Of a stretch of 64,000 nt of DNA, positions 1-7,358 are shown piece after piece. How positions within the stretch are numbered: the first letter of the stretch is position 1; the number at the start of each line of letters is the position of its first letter. The stretch is from Pseudalkalibacillus sp051842935. GTDB taxonomy: Bacteria; Bacillota; Bacilli; Bacillales; Fictibacillaceae. The stretch covers positions 1,922,001 to 1,986,000 of the forward strand of contig NZ_JBPXRR010000001.1 in the NCBI RefSeq assembly GCF_051842935.1, written 5' to 3'. The notes under the pieces were generated by a model, which did no database searches, had not been told where the DNA came from, and saw only the letters and a program-made list of their open reading frames with translations. Position numbers and translations under genes: made by a program.

Positions 1-101
1 TACATTAGCCCCTCTAGCCTGTTTATCCATTATTAAAAGGAAAAATGTCGGAACGAGCAGAAAGGTGTAAATATATTTCGATTCCCGAAAGGAGTAGGAT
101 G

Positions 102-1142
102 ATGAAGAAAAAGTGGTCAATCGTATCAAGTGTCGTACTTAGTACTGGAATGATTTTCAGCGTACCGATGGGAGATGCAAATGCTACAGGAGAAGGTCCG
201 AACTATAATGGTAATGAAACCATTATGAATGAAAGACTGCACAATTATGAAGAAATGGTCGATTTCTTGCACAAGCAAGATAAAAAATCTGAAGCACTGA
301 CTTTAGAAGTATATGGCCAATCCGTTAAAGAAAGGGATCTATTTCTGGCCAAGTTCATAAGTAACCCTGAAAATCCGACCATTCTTTTCCTTACACAACA
401 ACATGGTAATGAAACCCTTACAACGGAAGGCGCACTAAAGCTGATCCAACAGTTAGCTTCTAGCAGCAAGAATGTGAAAGAGATGCTTCAAAATGTGAAC
501 GTCCTTGTAGCTCCTCGTTTGAACGTAGATGGTGCTGAAGGGGATGTCAACTTTTCACTAGACGACTATGTAGCTGGAACGCATACACGCTATAACGCAA
601 ATGAAGTGGACTTGAACCGTGACCATGTGGCAAAAGAGCAGCCTGAAACTCAATCATTCCATGAAAATGTTCTCCAAAAGTATCAACCGGAATATATGAT
701 TGATCTGCATCATCAAGGTACACAAACTACCCTAGGCGACAGTGATGAACTTGTATCAGGGTCTATCTTGTATCCAACGAATCCTGAAGTGGATCCAGAA
801 GTTGTTGAAGCTTCCATGCAGCTAGGTTCAGTCGTTTATGAAGCCGTTGAAGCAAAAGGATATGGGACTTTGTCGAAGTATAGAGGTGGAACCGCTCCGA
901 CAATCGGTCGGAACGGAATCGCGATGGAGTACGGCATTTCAACTCTATTGATGGAAATGAGAGGGATGGCTGATCATTATTATGAGCCTTATGTACTTGG
1001 ACAAAAAAGTAACGGATATCTCATCCAGCAAGCTGTCGTAGCAATGGAAGCAGCAATTGAAGCCATAGCTGACGGTTCGATTGAAAAAGCAGATACTTCT
1101 TTTTGGGACACACTTCCCGAAAGTGGTTGGAAAAGCGAATAA
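102..1142 (+). CDS. Secreted M14-family zinc carboxypeptidase (first of a tandem pair)
   Basis: Predicted extracellular metallopeptidase of the M14 carboxypeptidase superfamily, 346 aa from the ATG at 102. That ATG has GGAG 7 nt upstream; an in-frame ATG at 45 lacks this spacing. The N-terminus is a signal peptide (Lys-rich start, hydrophobic stretch, small residues near ADANA). Zinc ligands are visible as HGNE at about residues 101-104 and a His in DLHHQG at about 201-206. The general-base Glu is in LLMEMRG at about residue 285. DLNRDH between them is also typical of M14. A paralogue starts 16 bp downstream on the same strand, so the two are probably co-transcribed. Family known; substrate not predictable. 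Likely role is peptide scavenging or wall-peptide trimming outside the cell. Confidence 0.85.
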   Translation: MKKKWSIVSSVVLSTGMIFSVPMGDANATGEGPNYNGNETIMNERLHNYEEMVDFLHKQDKKSEALTLEVYGQSVKERDLFLAKFISNPENPTILFLTQQHGNETLTTEGALKLIQQLASSSKNVKEMLQNVNVLVAPRLNVDGAEGDVNFSLDDYVAGTHTRYNANEVDLNRDHVAKEQPETQSFHENVLQKYQPEYMIDLHHQGTQTTLGDSDELVSGSILYPTNPEVDPEVVEASMQLGSVVYEAVEAKGYGTLSKYRGGTAPTIGRNGIAMEYGISTLLMEMRGMADHYYEPYVLGQKSNGYLIQQAVVAMEAAIEAIADGSIEKADTSFWDTLPESGWKSE

Positions 1143-1157
1143 TTGAGGAGGCTTTTT

Positions 1158-2279
1158 ATGTATAAATGGATAAAATTCATCACAGTATTTTCGATTGTGG
1201 CTTTGCTTACAGGAGTTGGTAGCGCCTATGCCTCGGACCACTCGAAACCAGGAGGTCCATCAACCAATGGCAATGATAACATCAACAGTATCATGACCTA
1301 TGAAGAAATGGTCGATCAATTACACCACTTGGAAAAACAAAGTAAAGGAAAAATGGAAGTTCGTACTCTTGACGATTATGGAAAAACAGAACAAGGCCGT
1401 AGCATCTACAGTGCAAAAATCGGTCAAGGTGAAAAGGATATATGGATTCAAGCCCAAATCCATGGAGATGAGAAACTGACGACAGAAGCGGTCATGCAAC
1501 TTTTAAAAACGTTGGTAAGCTCTGGTCATAAAGACGTAGAAACATTATTGAATGAGCTTACCTTGTATGTCATTCCGATCTATAATCCTGATGGAAGCGT
1601 CATGAATACCCGTGGGACAAAGCTTTCGGATGAGGAAGAATCCACATACATCGATTTAAATCGTGATTGGGCATTGGATGGTTTTAAAGCGAAGGAATCT
1701 GAAGTTGTTTATGCTTACTGGGCGGATGTAAAGCCGGATTATGCAGTTGATCTGCACCATCAAGGGTTCAAAACGGTGTACGGGACCGATGAATCTACCA
1801 GCTTTTCTTTAGGGATCTCTTTAGCACCTGATGGTCCTACGTTACCTGGACTCCAAGATGGATACTACAATACAGTTACGAAGCAGATGCAAGCGTATGT
1901 ATATGATCAACTCAATCACTATGGCTACACACATATCGACCAATACCAAGTCGGTGGAGATACGAAATATTACATCGACATTAAAGGCGGGGTCGTCTCT
2001 GCCATGATGCTAGGCTTGAACTATGATAACTTGAATCCAGATGGTCACAGTAACCCTGCTATCTTCTTTGAAACGAAGGGCAATACAAGAGAAGGAAACC
2101 TCGGACAAAAATCGAATGGCTATTTAACGAAACAAAACTACATTGCATTGAAAGCTTTGCTTACAGGTATTGCTACAAATGAGATCAAAGATGTCGATCC
2201 TGAACATTGGAACGACATACCCGCTTATCCTGCAGCAGGCTACTATACAGACTATGCAGGTATCCTCCCCATTCCATAA
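1158..2279 (+). CDS. Secreted M14-family zinc carboxypeptidase (second of a tandem pair)
   Basis: Second M14 carboxypeptidase-like protein, 373 aa. The ATG at 1158 is chosen because GAGGAG sits 7 nt upstream; an in-frame TTG at 1143 abuts the previous stop and has no site. A signal peptide ends near SAYA. Zinc ligands are HGDE at about residues 102-105 and the His of DLHHQG at about 198-203. The catalytic Glu is in FFETKGN at about 305. It shares MTYEEMVDQL, TTEA, DLNRD and GQKSNGYL blocks with its upstream neighbour, so the pair arose by duplication and then diverged. A strong hairpin follows the stop. It probably works with the first gene product outside the cell; substrate unknown. Confidence 0.85.
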   Translation: MYKWIKFITVFSIVALLTGVGSAYASDHSKPGGPSTNGNDNINSIMTYEEMVDQLHHLEKQSKGKMEVRTLDDYGKTEQGRSIYSAKIGQGEKDIWIQAQIHGDEKLTTEAVMQLLKTLVSSGHKDVETLLNELTLYVIPIYNPDGSVMNTRGTKLSDEEESTYIDLNRDWALDGFKAKESEVVYAYWADVKPDYAVDLHHQGFKTVYGTDESTSFSLGISLAPDGPTLPGLQDGYYNTVTKQMQAYVYDQLNHYGYTHIDQYQVGGDTKYYIDIKGGVVSAMMLGLNYDNLNPDGHSNPAIFFETKGNTREGNLGQKSNGYLTKQNYIALKALLTGIATNEIKDVDPEHWNDIPAYPAAGYYTDYAGILPIP

Positions 2280-2294
2280 GTAGGATGAATCACA

Positions 2295-2327
2295 AAACTC
2301 AAAAGGCTAACTGCCTTTTGAGTTTTT
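2295..2327 (+). terminator. Intrinsic terminator after the M14 pair, probably bidirectional
   Basis: Stem AAACTCAAAAGGC / GCCTTTTGAGTTT with a 5-nt loop, followed by a T run on the + strand and preceded by A-rich sequence, so it could also end the converging permease gene. Confidence 0.85.
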
Positions 2328-2332
2328 TATGC

Positions 2333-3421
2333 TTAAGATATCTCATTCCTGTGTAATCGGATCAATCGTCTCGTATGGATGACGAGTACCTTACCGATCG
2401 CATAGGTTGGAATGGCAAGGATCAAACCTAGAACACCTGCAATACTGCTAGCTACCAACAATAGTAGAATGACAGTCAGTGGATGCATACTTAACCTTTT
2501 CCCCATCACCTGAGGAGAGATCAAATTGCTTTCAATCTGTTGAATGACGATTACGCCGAGAATTACATAAAGTGCTGTCATCGGAGATTGTAGTAGTCCT
2601 ACAATAACTCCTGGCGCAGTGCCAATAATCGGTCCAACAAATGGTACGACATTCAGGAATAAAGCAATCAAAGCAAGAACGAGCGCATACTCCAGGTCAA
2701 TGATCAGATACCAGATATAGACGAACGTTCCGATGAACAAACTTACAATCAATTGACCTTGGATGAATCCACTTAAAGCTTTATCCATATCATCTAGTAT
2801 ACTTTTTCCTTCATCCCGGTGCTTTTCAGGTAGAAAACGGAGGATGGATCCAGGAAGTTTATGGCCATCTTTTAACATATAGAACAGAATAAATGGTAAA
2901 AGAATCAGAATGACGATAATGTTGGTTAAGACACTTAGAAAAGATACGATATGATTTCCAACTGATGAAGTAAGATTCCCTACTGAACTCGAAATGCGTT
3001 CTGTCAACTTACCATCGTTCAACACACCACTCTCCATCACACGTGCCACAACCGGGTTTTGCTTCCATTCTCCCATTTTATCTTTGAATTTCTCTGCAAG
3101 CTCTGGAGCTCCCTCAATCAAACTTTTCACTTGTTCTTGGAGAACGGGTCCAAACGCCCATACAACACCCGTTATGAGACCGCCAAAAATAACATAAACA
3201 AGGAGGATGCTAAAGATCTTCGGAACATTAAACCTTTGGATCAAATGTACAATCGGACGGAATAAATAAAAGAATACACCTGATACAACGATTGGAAAAA
3301 ACAATGTAGTAATTAATATTCCGATGGGTCTGAATAAGAAGGAAATTTGGGTTCCGACCCAAATGATGACAAAGATTAACAGAACCCAAATCAAACTTCT
3401 GAACATTTTGGATTGCAGCAT
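2333..3421 (-). CDS. AI-2E family (PerM/YrrI-like) membrane permease
   Basis: Polytopic membrane protein of 362 aa from the AI-2E transporter family (UPF0118). It shows hydrophobic helices at the N-terminus, a soluble amphipathic segment around residues 85-150, then a cluster of helices including the family-typical ALIALFLNVVPFVGPIIG region. The ATG at 3421 has GGAG 7 nt upstream; an in-frame TTG at 3427 is too close to it. Some family members export AI-2 or act as Na+(Li+)/H+ antiporters, so substrate cannot be assigned from sequence. A second family member lies at 31189-32262 next to alaS, where B. subtilis yrrI sits, so this copy is the extra one. It stands alone, convergent with the M14 pair. 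Confidence 0.85.
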   Translation of the reverse strand: MLQSKMFRSLIWVLLIFVIIWVGTQISFLFRPIGILITTLFFPIVVSGVFFYLFRPIVHLIQRFNVPKIFSILLVYVIFGGLITGVVWAFGPVLQEQVKSLIEGAPELAEKFKDKMGEWKQNPVVARVMESGVLNDGKLTERISSSVGNLTSSVGNHIVSFLSVLTNIIVILILLPFILFYMLKDGHKLPGSILRFLPEKHRDEGKSILDDMDKALSGFIQGQLIVSLFIGTFVYIWYLIIDLEYALVLALIALFLNVVPFVGPIIGTAPGVIVGLLQSPMTALYVILGVIVIQQIESNLISPQVMGKRLSMHPLTVILLLLVASSIAGVLGLILAIPTYAIGKVLVIHTRRLIRLHRNEIS

Positions 3422-3472
3422 CGGCAAGCTCCTTTCTAATCTCTAACTCCATACCCTCCATTGCGCAAAAAT

Positions 3473-3509
3473 AAAACAGCTCCAGCCTATCCAGGCCGTG
3501 AGCTGTTTT
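3473..3509 (-). terminator. Terminator of the Zur-controlled operon
   Basis: Inverted repeat AAAACAGCTC / GAGCTGTTTT. On the - strand the stem is followed by a T-rich run, downstream of the gene at 3577-3954. Confidence 0.8.
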
Positions 3510-3576
3510 ACATTTAAGATCCTTTTTCTTGTCGAATGGTTTTCCCTTAGAGCCTTACTCGGGAAGTTGACGATCT

Positions 3577-3954
3577 TCAACCAATATTACTTTTGTTTAT
3601 CTTTAACGGGTTCCAAGATAATAAAAAAGCTGCTTTCCGCTCAGAGTTCTTGCTAACTAGGTCTGTGCAGTCCAACCATTGTAATTCATTTAACTTTATA
3701 TGAAGTTCGGCATCAATCGTCTTTTCGATGTCCTTCATCAGGCGATCAATTTCCCGAATGGGCTGTCTGAAATGCTTTGCTGCCTGACGATAAGGTGAAT
3801 GCATTTGCAATTTGTCGATGAACTCTGCTGAAGTAACGGATTGCTGTGCTAGATACTCTTCCTTATCTACGATGTATTCATACACCTTTCTTTTTTGTTC
3901 AGGAAGAGATTTAACAATTTCTCTTATGAGCATTTCAGACAAATAATCATTCAT
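3577..3954 (-). CDS. Small helical, possibly HTH, protein at the end of the Zur operon
   Basis: Hypothetical protein of 125 aa, not recognised as a named family. The ATG at 3954 has a GAGGAG site upstream. Predicted all-helical and charged. Residues about 15-30 (SLPEQKRKVYEYIV) and about 55-80 (YRQAAKHFRQPIREIDRLMKDIEKTI) resemble the spacing of a sigma region 4-like helix-turn-helix, but this is only a visual impression. No signal peptide, membrane helix or zinc ligand set is seen. It is the last gene of the operon rpsN2, flavoprotein, rpmE2, this gene, and lies 21 bp after rpmE2, so it is probably induced by zinc starvation with them. A DNA- or RNA-binding role is inference. Confidence 0.6.
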   Translation of the reverse strand: MNDYLSEMLIREIVKSLPEQKRKVYEYIVDKEEYLAQQSVTSAEFIDKLQMHSPYRQAAKHFRQPIREIDRLMKDIEKTIDAELHIKLNELQWLDCTDLVSKNSERKAAFLLSWNPLKINKSNIG

Positions 3955-3975
3955 TCTGCTCTCTCCTCGATTTTC

Positions 3976-4230
3976 TTAATCTTTTTTATCCATATTGTAT
4001 TTCTTCAAGAAACGCTCAGCGCGTCCACCACTGTCCGCAAACTTCTGTCTACCTGTATAAAAAGGATGTGTATCCGAACTCACATCCACTTTAATTAATG
4101 GATAAGCGTTTCCATCCTCCCATTCGATTATTTCATTAGAGGTCTTCGTCGACCCTGACATGAATTTGTATCCGCTATTCGTATCCATAAAAACTACTTG
4201 CCGATATTCTGGATGTATTCCTTTTTTCAT
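3976..4230 (-). CDS. rpmE2: 50S ribosomal protein L31 type B (zinc-independent)
   Basis: Ribosomal protein L31, 84 aa. It opens MKKGIHPEYR and has the type B features: longer than type A and no CxxC zinc pairs (no Cys at all). In Firmicutes this paralogue replaces zinc-bound L31 under zinc starvation and frees zinc from ribosomes. The ATG at 4230 is preceded by AAAGGAGAG. It sits 18 bp after the flavoprotein gene in the operon that begins with Zur-like operators and zinc-free S14, so regulation by Zur is strongly implied. Confidence 0.92.
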   Translation of the reverse strand: MKKGIHPEYRQVVFMDTNSGYKFMSGSTKTSNEIIEWEDGNAYPLIKVDVSSDTHPFYTGRQKFADSGGRAERFLKKYNMDKKD

Positions 4231-4248
4231 TATGATCTCTCCTTTACT

Positions 4249-5397
4249 TTACATTGCTGATATTCGTTCAGCGATTTTTCTTGCACCGGAAATGTTCCTG
4301 GACACGGGTCCAATTTCCAGTTCAGCCAACGCACCTGCTACATGGAGACCTTTGTCCCATTCCAAGTGATGCGTTATGATTGGAAAACCACATTCTGCAC
4401 ATTTAAGATCATACCGTTTTATCGTTCGCTCTAGCCATTCCTTCCCAGGTAAAACACCCTCAACTCCAGTAGCTAAAATGACATATGAGGCGTCAATCTG
4501 GGAACCATCCTTCAAAAGTAAATGAATATCTTCATCAATCCAACAGTTTGATACTTCACTTGTGATCACGTTCAATCTCTTCTTTTGTTCGAGGTGTTTT
4601 TGTCTGCGATAGAGCGATTTCGTTGTAGATCCTCTGTACCTCGCATCGGTAATGATCCTTCTACGTTCGTTAAAATCTTTCACCTTACTGTATGTGTTTA
4701 AATTTTTAGGACCTATCCATCCCGGATCACTGTCAAACTCATGAACACGGGTAGGATGTCGCTTTATCTGAATCACCGGTAGCTCGGTGTCTTTGCAAAT
4801 TTTATTCGTTAAATGGGATGCCGTGATACCACCTCCAATAATAACGACCGGTAAAGTTACACCCTTGAATGAAGGCAGATCACAATCAAAGATATGAAAC
4901 ACTTTCTCAGACCTTACTTTTGCCCAATCTGGGTAATATGGGCGATTATTGACCCCCATTGCTAAAACGACCTTTTTGGAAGGAATCTCATCTCCATCAG
5001 TCGTAATAACAATCCAGTGATCTTCTTGTTGTATCAAATCCTTAACAAAACCGACTTTCCAACATGTCTCCAATTTAACTTCATCGAAAATATGTTTACA
5101 ATGTGCGTTAAATAAACTTAGTTTTGGTTTTGAATAGTAGCCATAGAAAACATCAAGTGAAGATGTACCTTTAGCAAACTTTTCGAGGCTGAAGGGATAT
5201 GGATCGATATGATGAACGACAGGAGAGCGGAGGTAGTCCATGCCAATGCGTGAAGTCAACTTTCTCCAACTCTGCATAGGTTTTTGATAAGGATCAATGA
5301 TTTGTATATCTGAAGGTTTCATATCTTTGTTTTTCAATAAATAAGTAGCAATTGTACACCCATGCACGCCACCTCCGACAATCACCCATTCCTTCAT
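4249..5397 (-). CDS. FAD/NAD(P)-binding monooxygenase-like flavoprotein in the Zur operon
   Basis: Flavoprotein of 382 aa with two Rossmann nucleotide-binding motifs: VIVGGGVHG at about residues 5-13 for FAD, and VVIIGGGITASH near 190-200 for NAD(P)H. ATG repeats later (VVLAMG, VILATG) are typical of FMO/ornithine-hydroxylase-like and YdhS-like (COG4529) oxidoreductases. The C-terminal part carries CAEC followed by HH about 10 residues on, which could bind a metal. The ATG at 5397 has AAAGGAG upstream. It lies 22 bp after rpsN2 and 18 bp before rpmE2, so it belongs to the zinc-starvation operon. Substrate is unknown. Roles in metallophore synthesis or zinc mobilisation are guesses from context only. 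Confidence 0.75.
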   Translation of the reverse strand: MKEWVIVGGGVHGCTIATYLLKNKDMKPSDIQIIDPYQKPMQSWRKLTSRIGMDYLRSPVVHHIDPYPFSLEKFAKGTSSLDVFYGYYSKPKLSLFNAHCKHIFDEVKLETCWKVGFVKDLIQQEDHWIVITTDGDEIPSKKVVLAMGVNNRPYYPDWAKVRSEKVFHIFDCDLPSFKGVTLPVVIIGGGITASHLTNKICKDTELPVIQIKRHPTRVHEFDSDPGWIGPKNLNTYSKVKDFNERRRIITDARYRGSTTKSLYRRQKHLEQKKRLNVITSEVSNCWIDEDIHLLLKDGSQIDASYVILATGVEGVLPGKEWLERTIKRYDLKCAECGFPIITHHLEWDKGLHVAGALAELEIGPVSRNISGARKIAERISAM

Positions 5398-5419
5398 TGC
5401 AATTCTCCTTTAAAATGTA

Positions 5420-5689
5420 TTACCAGCTTGATTTTTTAACACCAGGAATCTGTCCTTTATGGGCAAATTCTCTAAACGCAATACGAGACATTTTGAATTT
5501 TCTTAAATAACCTCTAGGCCTTCCTGTTACTTCACATCGATTTTTCAAACGTGTCGGGGAAGAATCTCGGGGGAGTTTCCGCAGTGCCTCGTAATCCCCT
5601 TCCTCTTTCAATTTTCTCCGGATTTCAGCATAGTGCTCAACCATCTCTTGTCGTTTACGCTCTTTCGCAACTTTGGACTTTTTAGCCAT
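5420..5689 (-). CDS. rpsN2: 30S ribosomal protein S14 (zinc-independent paralogue)
   Basis: Ribosomal protein S14, 89 aa, with the signature RLKNRCEVTGRPRGYLRKF near residues 48-66. It is the long, zinc-free form: the CxxC pairs of the 61-residue zinc form are absent. In B. subtilis the equivalent gene (yhzA) is repressed by Zur and supplies S14 when zinc is short. It is the first gene of a four-gene operon. Two Zur-like palindromes lie 35-92 bp upstream. The AAGGAG ribosome site is about 11 nt before the ATG, slightly long. Confidence 0.93.
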   Translation of the reverse strand: MAKKSKVAKERKRQEMVEHYAEIRRKLKEEGDYEALRKLPRDSSPTRLKNRCEVTGRPRGYLRKFKMSRIAFREFAHKGQIPGVKKSSW

Positions 5690-5723
5690 AACTGTATATG
5701 CTCCTTTTCTAATTGTTTCTTAT

Positions 5724-5744
5724 AAATCGAAATGGTTACGATTT
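5724..5744 (-). promoter_or_regulatory. Zur-like operator, proximal copy
   Basis: A 21-bp imperfect palindrome with half-sites AAATCGAAAT and GTTACGATTT around a central G. It matches the known B. subtilis Zur box pattern (AAATCGTAAT / ATTACGATTT). It lies 35 bp upstream of rpsN2, just downstream of a possible -10 (TATATT on the - strand). Confidence 0.85.
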
Positions 5745-5760
5745 AATATAGAAAAAATAC

Positions 5761-5781
5761 AAACCGTAATGATTACGATTT
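5761..5781 (-). promoter_or_regulatory. Zur-like operator, distal copy
   Basis: A 21-bp palindrome with half-sites AAACCGTAAT and ATTACGATTT around a central G, one mismatch between arms. It is 37 bp (centre to centre) from the proximal copy and would overlap the -35 region of the presumed rpsN2 promoter. Paired operators suggest tight repression by zinc-loaded Zur. Confidence 0.88.
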
Positions 5782-5864
5782 GTTATAGGAATAGTATAAA
5801 GATTCCTCTTCCATTTGTAAACCATGAATATTTCTTTGGGTAAGGTTACCGGTTGACTAACAAA

Positions 5865-5899
5865 GAACAGCCCTGGTGTAGGCACCATGGGCTGTTCTC
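5865..5899 (-). terminator. sigK terminator
   Basis: Inverted repeat GAACAGCCC / GGGCTGTTC with inner TGGTG / CACCA pairing, immediately after the sigK stop, with T-rich sequence on the - strand. Confidence 0.85.
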
Positions 5900-5902
5900 T
5901 TT

Positions 5903-6619
5903 TCACGATCCTTTTTCTTTGTCATTCCGCTGTCTATAAAACTCATGGAACAATTTCATTAAAGCGCGCTTTTCTATACGAGAGACATAGCTTCTTGAGA
6001 TTCCCAGGTCTTTTGCGATCTCTCGTTGAGTCCGTTCTTTTTCCATGTCGAGTCCGAAGCGCCCGACGATGACTTCTTTCTCGCGATCATCCAAAATATG
6101 AATGTGCTCGTAGATCTGTTTCTTTTCCATCTTGAGCTGGATCGTGTCGACAATGTCATCCAAGTCCGCTTTCAAGACATCGATTAGGGTGATTTCATTG
6201 CCCTCTTTATCCGTTCCGATCGGGTCGTGTAAGGAGACATCCTTTTTCGTTTTCTTGATGGCTCTCAAATGCATGAGGATTTCGTTTTCAATACAACGGG
6301 CAGCGTAGGTTGCAAGCTTCGTTCCTTTCCCTCTGGAATAGCTCTCGATCGCTTTGATCAGCCCGATGGTACCGATTGAAATCAAGTCTTCCGTGTCTTC
6401 ACCTGTGTTTTCGAACTTTTTGCAAATATGTGCAACTAACCTTAAATTGTGTTCAATCAGACGATTGCGTGCTTCTTCACTACCCTCCGCCATCTCTTTA
6501 AGATATTTCGCTTCTTCTTTAGGTGACAATGGCTGTGGAAACGCATTGTTCTTCACATATGAGACGAAGAACATGACTTCTTTGAAGAAATAAGCGAGTG
6601 CTGCGATGATGCTGGACAC
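5903..6619 (-). CDS. sigK: Mother-cell sporulation sigma factor SigK (pro-sigma-K)
   Basis: Late mother-cell RNA polymerase sigma factor, 238 aa, controlling coat and cortex genes. The GTG at 6619 is chosen because GGAGGTGA lies about 6 nt upstream and it gives the known pro-sequence form: about 20 hydrophobic residues before YVKNNAFPQPLS. Region 2 is conserved (NLRLVAHICKKFENTGEDTEDLISIGTIGL split over residues about 65-95), and region 4 has the HTH TQREIAKDLGISRSYVSRIE. The hydrophobic pro-region implies processing by SpoIVFB. The gene is continuous here, with no skin-type element splitting it. It is monocistronic, with its own terminator. Confidence 0.96.
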   Translation of the reverse strand: MSSIIAALAYFFKEVMFFVSYVKNNAFPQPLSPKEEAKYLKEMAEGSEEARNRLIEHNLRLVAHICKKFENTGEDTEDLISIGTIGLIKAIESYSRGKGTKLATYAARCIENEILMHLRAIKKTKKDVSLHDPIGTDKEGNEITLIDVLKADLDDIVDTIQLKMEKKQIYEHIHILDDREKEVIVGRFGLDMEKERTQREIAKDLGISRSYVSRIEKRALMKLFHEFYRQRNDKEKGS

Positions 6620-6710
6620 ACCCTCACCTCCATAGGCAGCTATCACACATACTTATACCTATGATGGGTTGGGCTTGGTTGTGTCTGTACTAATTTATTT
6701 TAAAAATAGT

Positions 6711-6747
6711 AAGAGCAAGCGGTGGCGTCCCCCGCTTGCTCTTTTTC
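6711..6747 (-). terminator. Terminator after the small-ORF cluster
   Basis: Stem AAGAGCAAGCGG / CCGCTTGCTCTT with a short loop. It lies just downstream of the 48-residue ORF on the - strand and its AT ends flank both sides, so it may also work on the + strand. Confidence 0.85.
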
Positions 6748-6748
6748 A

Positions 6749-6895
6749 TTACATATTCATGAAGGTGTTGGACTTATCGTGTGCAGCGTCCATCATCGAC
6801 TGAACGCGTGCTTGGTGTTCCAATATATTCGGATCGACTTCATGCGTACGTACTTTTTTGATAATCGTCAAAATAAATAATTGAAATGGCATCAT
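6749..6895 (-). CDS. YrzI-like small protein, copy 1
   Basis: A 48-aa ORF starting with paired ATGs (6895), with AAAGGAG 9 nt upstream and a terminator directly after. The protein begins MMPFQLFILTIIKKVRTHE and is otherwise charged, ending FMNM. It shares its length and the MMPxxLFILTIIK opening with the ORF at 7009-7155. This matches the pattern of the YrzI family of very small Bacillus proteins (about 46 residues, often in tandem; proposed to be linked to sporulation). The position, near sigK and yrhC, also fits B. subtilis yrzI. The hydrophobic start suggests membrane association. Function unknown. Confidence 0.75.
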   Translation of the reverse strand: MMPFQLFILTIIKKVRTHEVDPNILEHQARVQSMMDAAHDKSNTFMNM

Positions 6896-6927
6896 ACTCT
6901 ATCACTCCTTTGGCTAACAATTTCCTT

Positions 6928-6984
6928 TCAGGTGGTATCTTTCTCCGTTACAATCCAATCTAGAAATACTTTTCCTCTCCTCAT
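6928..6984 (-). CDS. Possible 18-residue micro-ORF between the two YrzI-like genes
   Basis: ATG at 6984 preceded by GAGGAGG with 9-nt spacing. It encodes MRRGKVFLDWIVTEKDTT. It has the same kind of strong ribosome site as its neighbours and sits in the gap between the two YrzI-like genes. The evidence is only the start signals, so it may be a leader peptide or chance. Confidence 0.35.
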   Translation of the reverse strand: MRRGKVFLDWIVTEKDTT

Positions 6985-7008
6985 TTTCTTCATCCTCCTC
7001 TATCGTTT

Positions 7009-7155
7009 TTACATGTGAGACATGTAATAAAAGGCTTTGTCACGGTTCTGACTGTAGAACTCTTCGACTTCTTGACGTTTCTGGTTCTCTTCATACGTCA
7101 TTTCACTTTTCATGTTTTTAATAATGGTTAAAATGAATAAATGCACCGGCATCAT
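7009..7155 (-). CDS. YrzI-like small protein, copy 2
   Basis: A 48-aa ORF with paired ATGs (7155) and an AGGAGG-type site upstream. It begins MMPVHLFILTIIKNMKSE and ends MSHM. It has the same length and the same first-13-residue pattern as the ORF at 6749-6895, so the two are paralogues that diverged outside the N-terminus. Resembles the YrzI family. The hydrophobic N-terminal stretch followed by a charged, probably helical tail suggests a small membrane-associated protein. Function unknown. Confidence 0.75.
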   Translation of the reverse strand: MMPVHLFILTIIKNMKSEMTYEENQKRQEVEEFYSQNRDKAFYYMSHM

Positions 7156-7183
7156 AGCGGAATCCCTCCTTTCTATGAATCGA

Positions 7184-7243
7184 TTAATCTGGGTTTAGCC
7201 CCCGCTTGTGCCAACGTTTTTGTTTTTTAATCTTCTTCCACAT
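7184..7243 (-). CDS. Possible 19-residue basic micro-ORF upstream of YrzI copy 2
   Basis: ATG at 7243 with AAAGGAGG 9 nt upstream, stop 28 bp before the YrzI copy 2 start. It encodes MWKKIKKQKRWHKRGLNPD, strongly basic with two Trp. Length is too short for statistical support. The excellent ribosome site is the main argument. It could be a leader peptide, a membrane-active peptide or noise. Confidence 0.4.
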   Translation of the reverse strand: MWKKIKKQKRWHKRGLNPD

Positions 7244-7281
7244 GTTGTTCAGCCTCCTTTCAGAATTCATTCATATAAAAA

Positions 7282-7307
7282 CGCCACAGGAATAACTCCC
7301 TGTGGCG
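7282..7307 (-). terminator. Hairpin with CGCCACAGG stem, - strand terminator
   Basis: Perfect 9-bp stem CGCCACAGG / CCTGTGGCG, 8-nt loop, followed on the - strand by TTTTTA. It lies upstream of the micro-ORF at 7243, so it would end or attenuate a transcript from the promoter near 7550. Confidence 0.75.
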
Positions 7308-7358
7308 TAGGTCGGCATGAAGACAGAAATGGTCTACTGTCTTTTATAGGCATAAAGA

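Noticed and set aside
3228..3461. 77-aa - strand ORF overlapping the start of the AI-2E permease
   Set aside because: It is another frame of the permease gene and lacks its own start signals.
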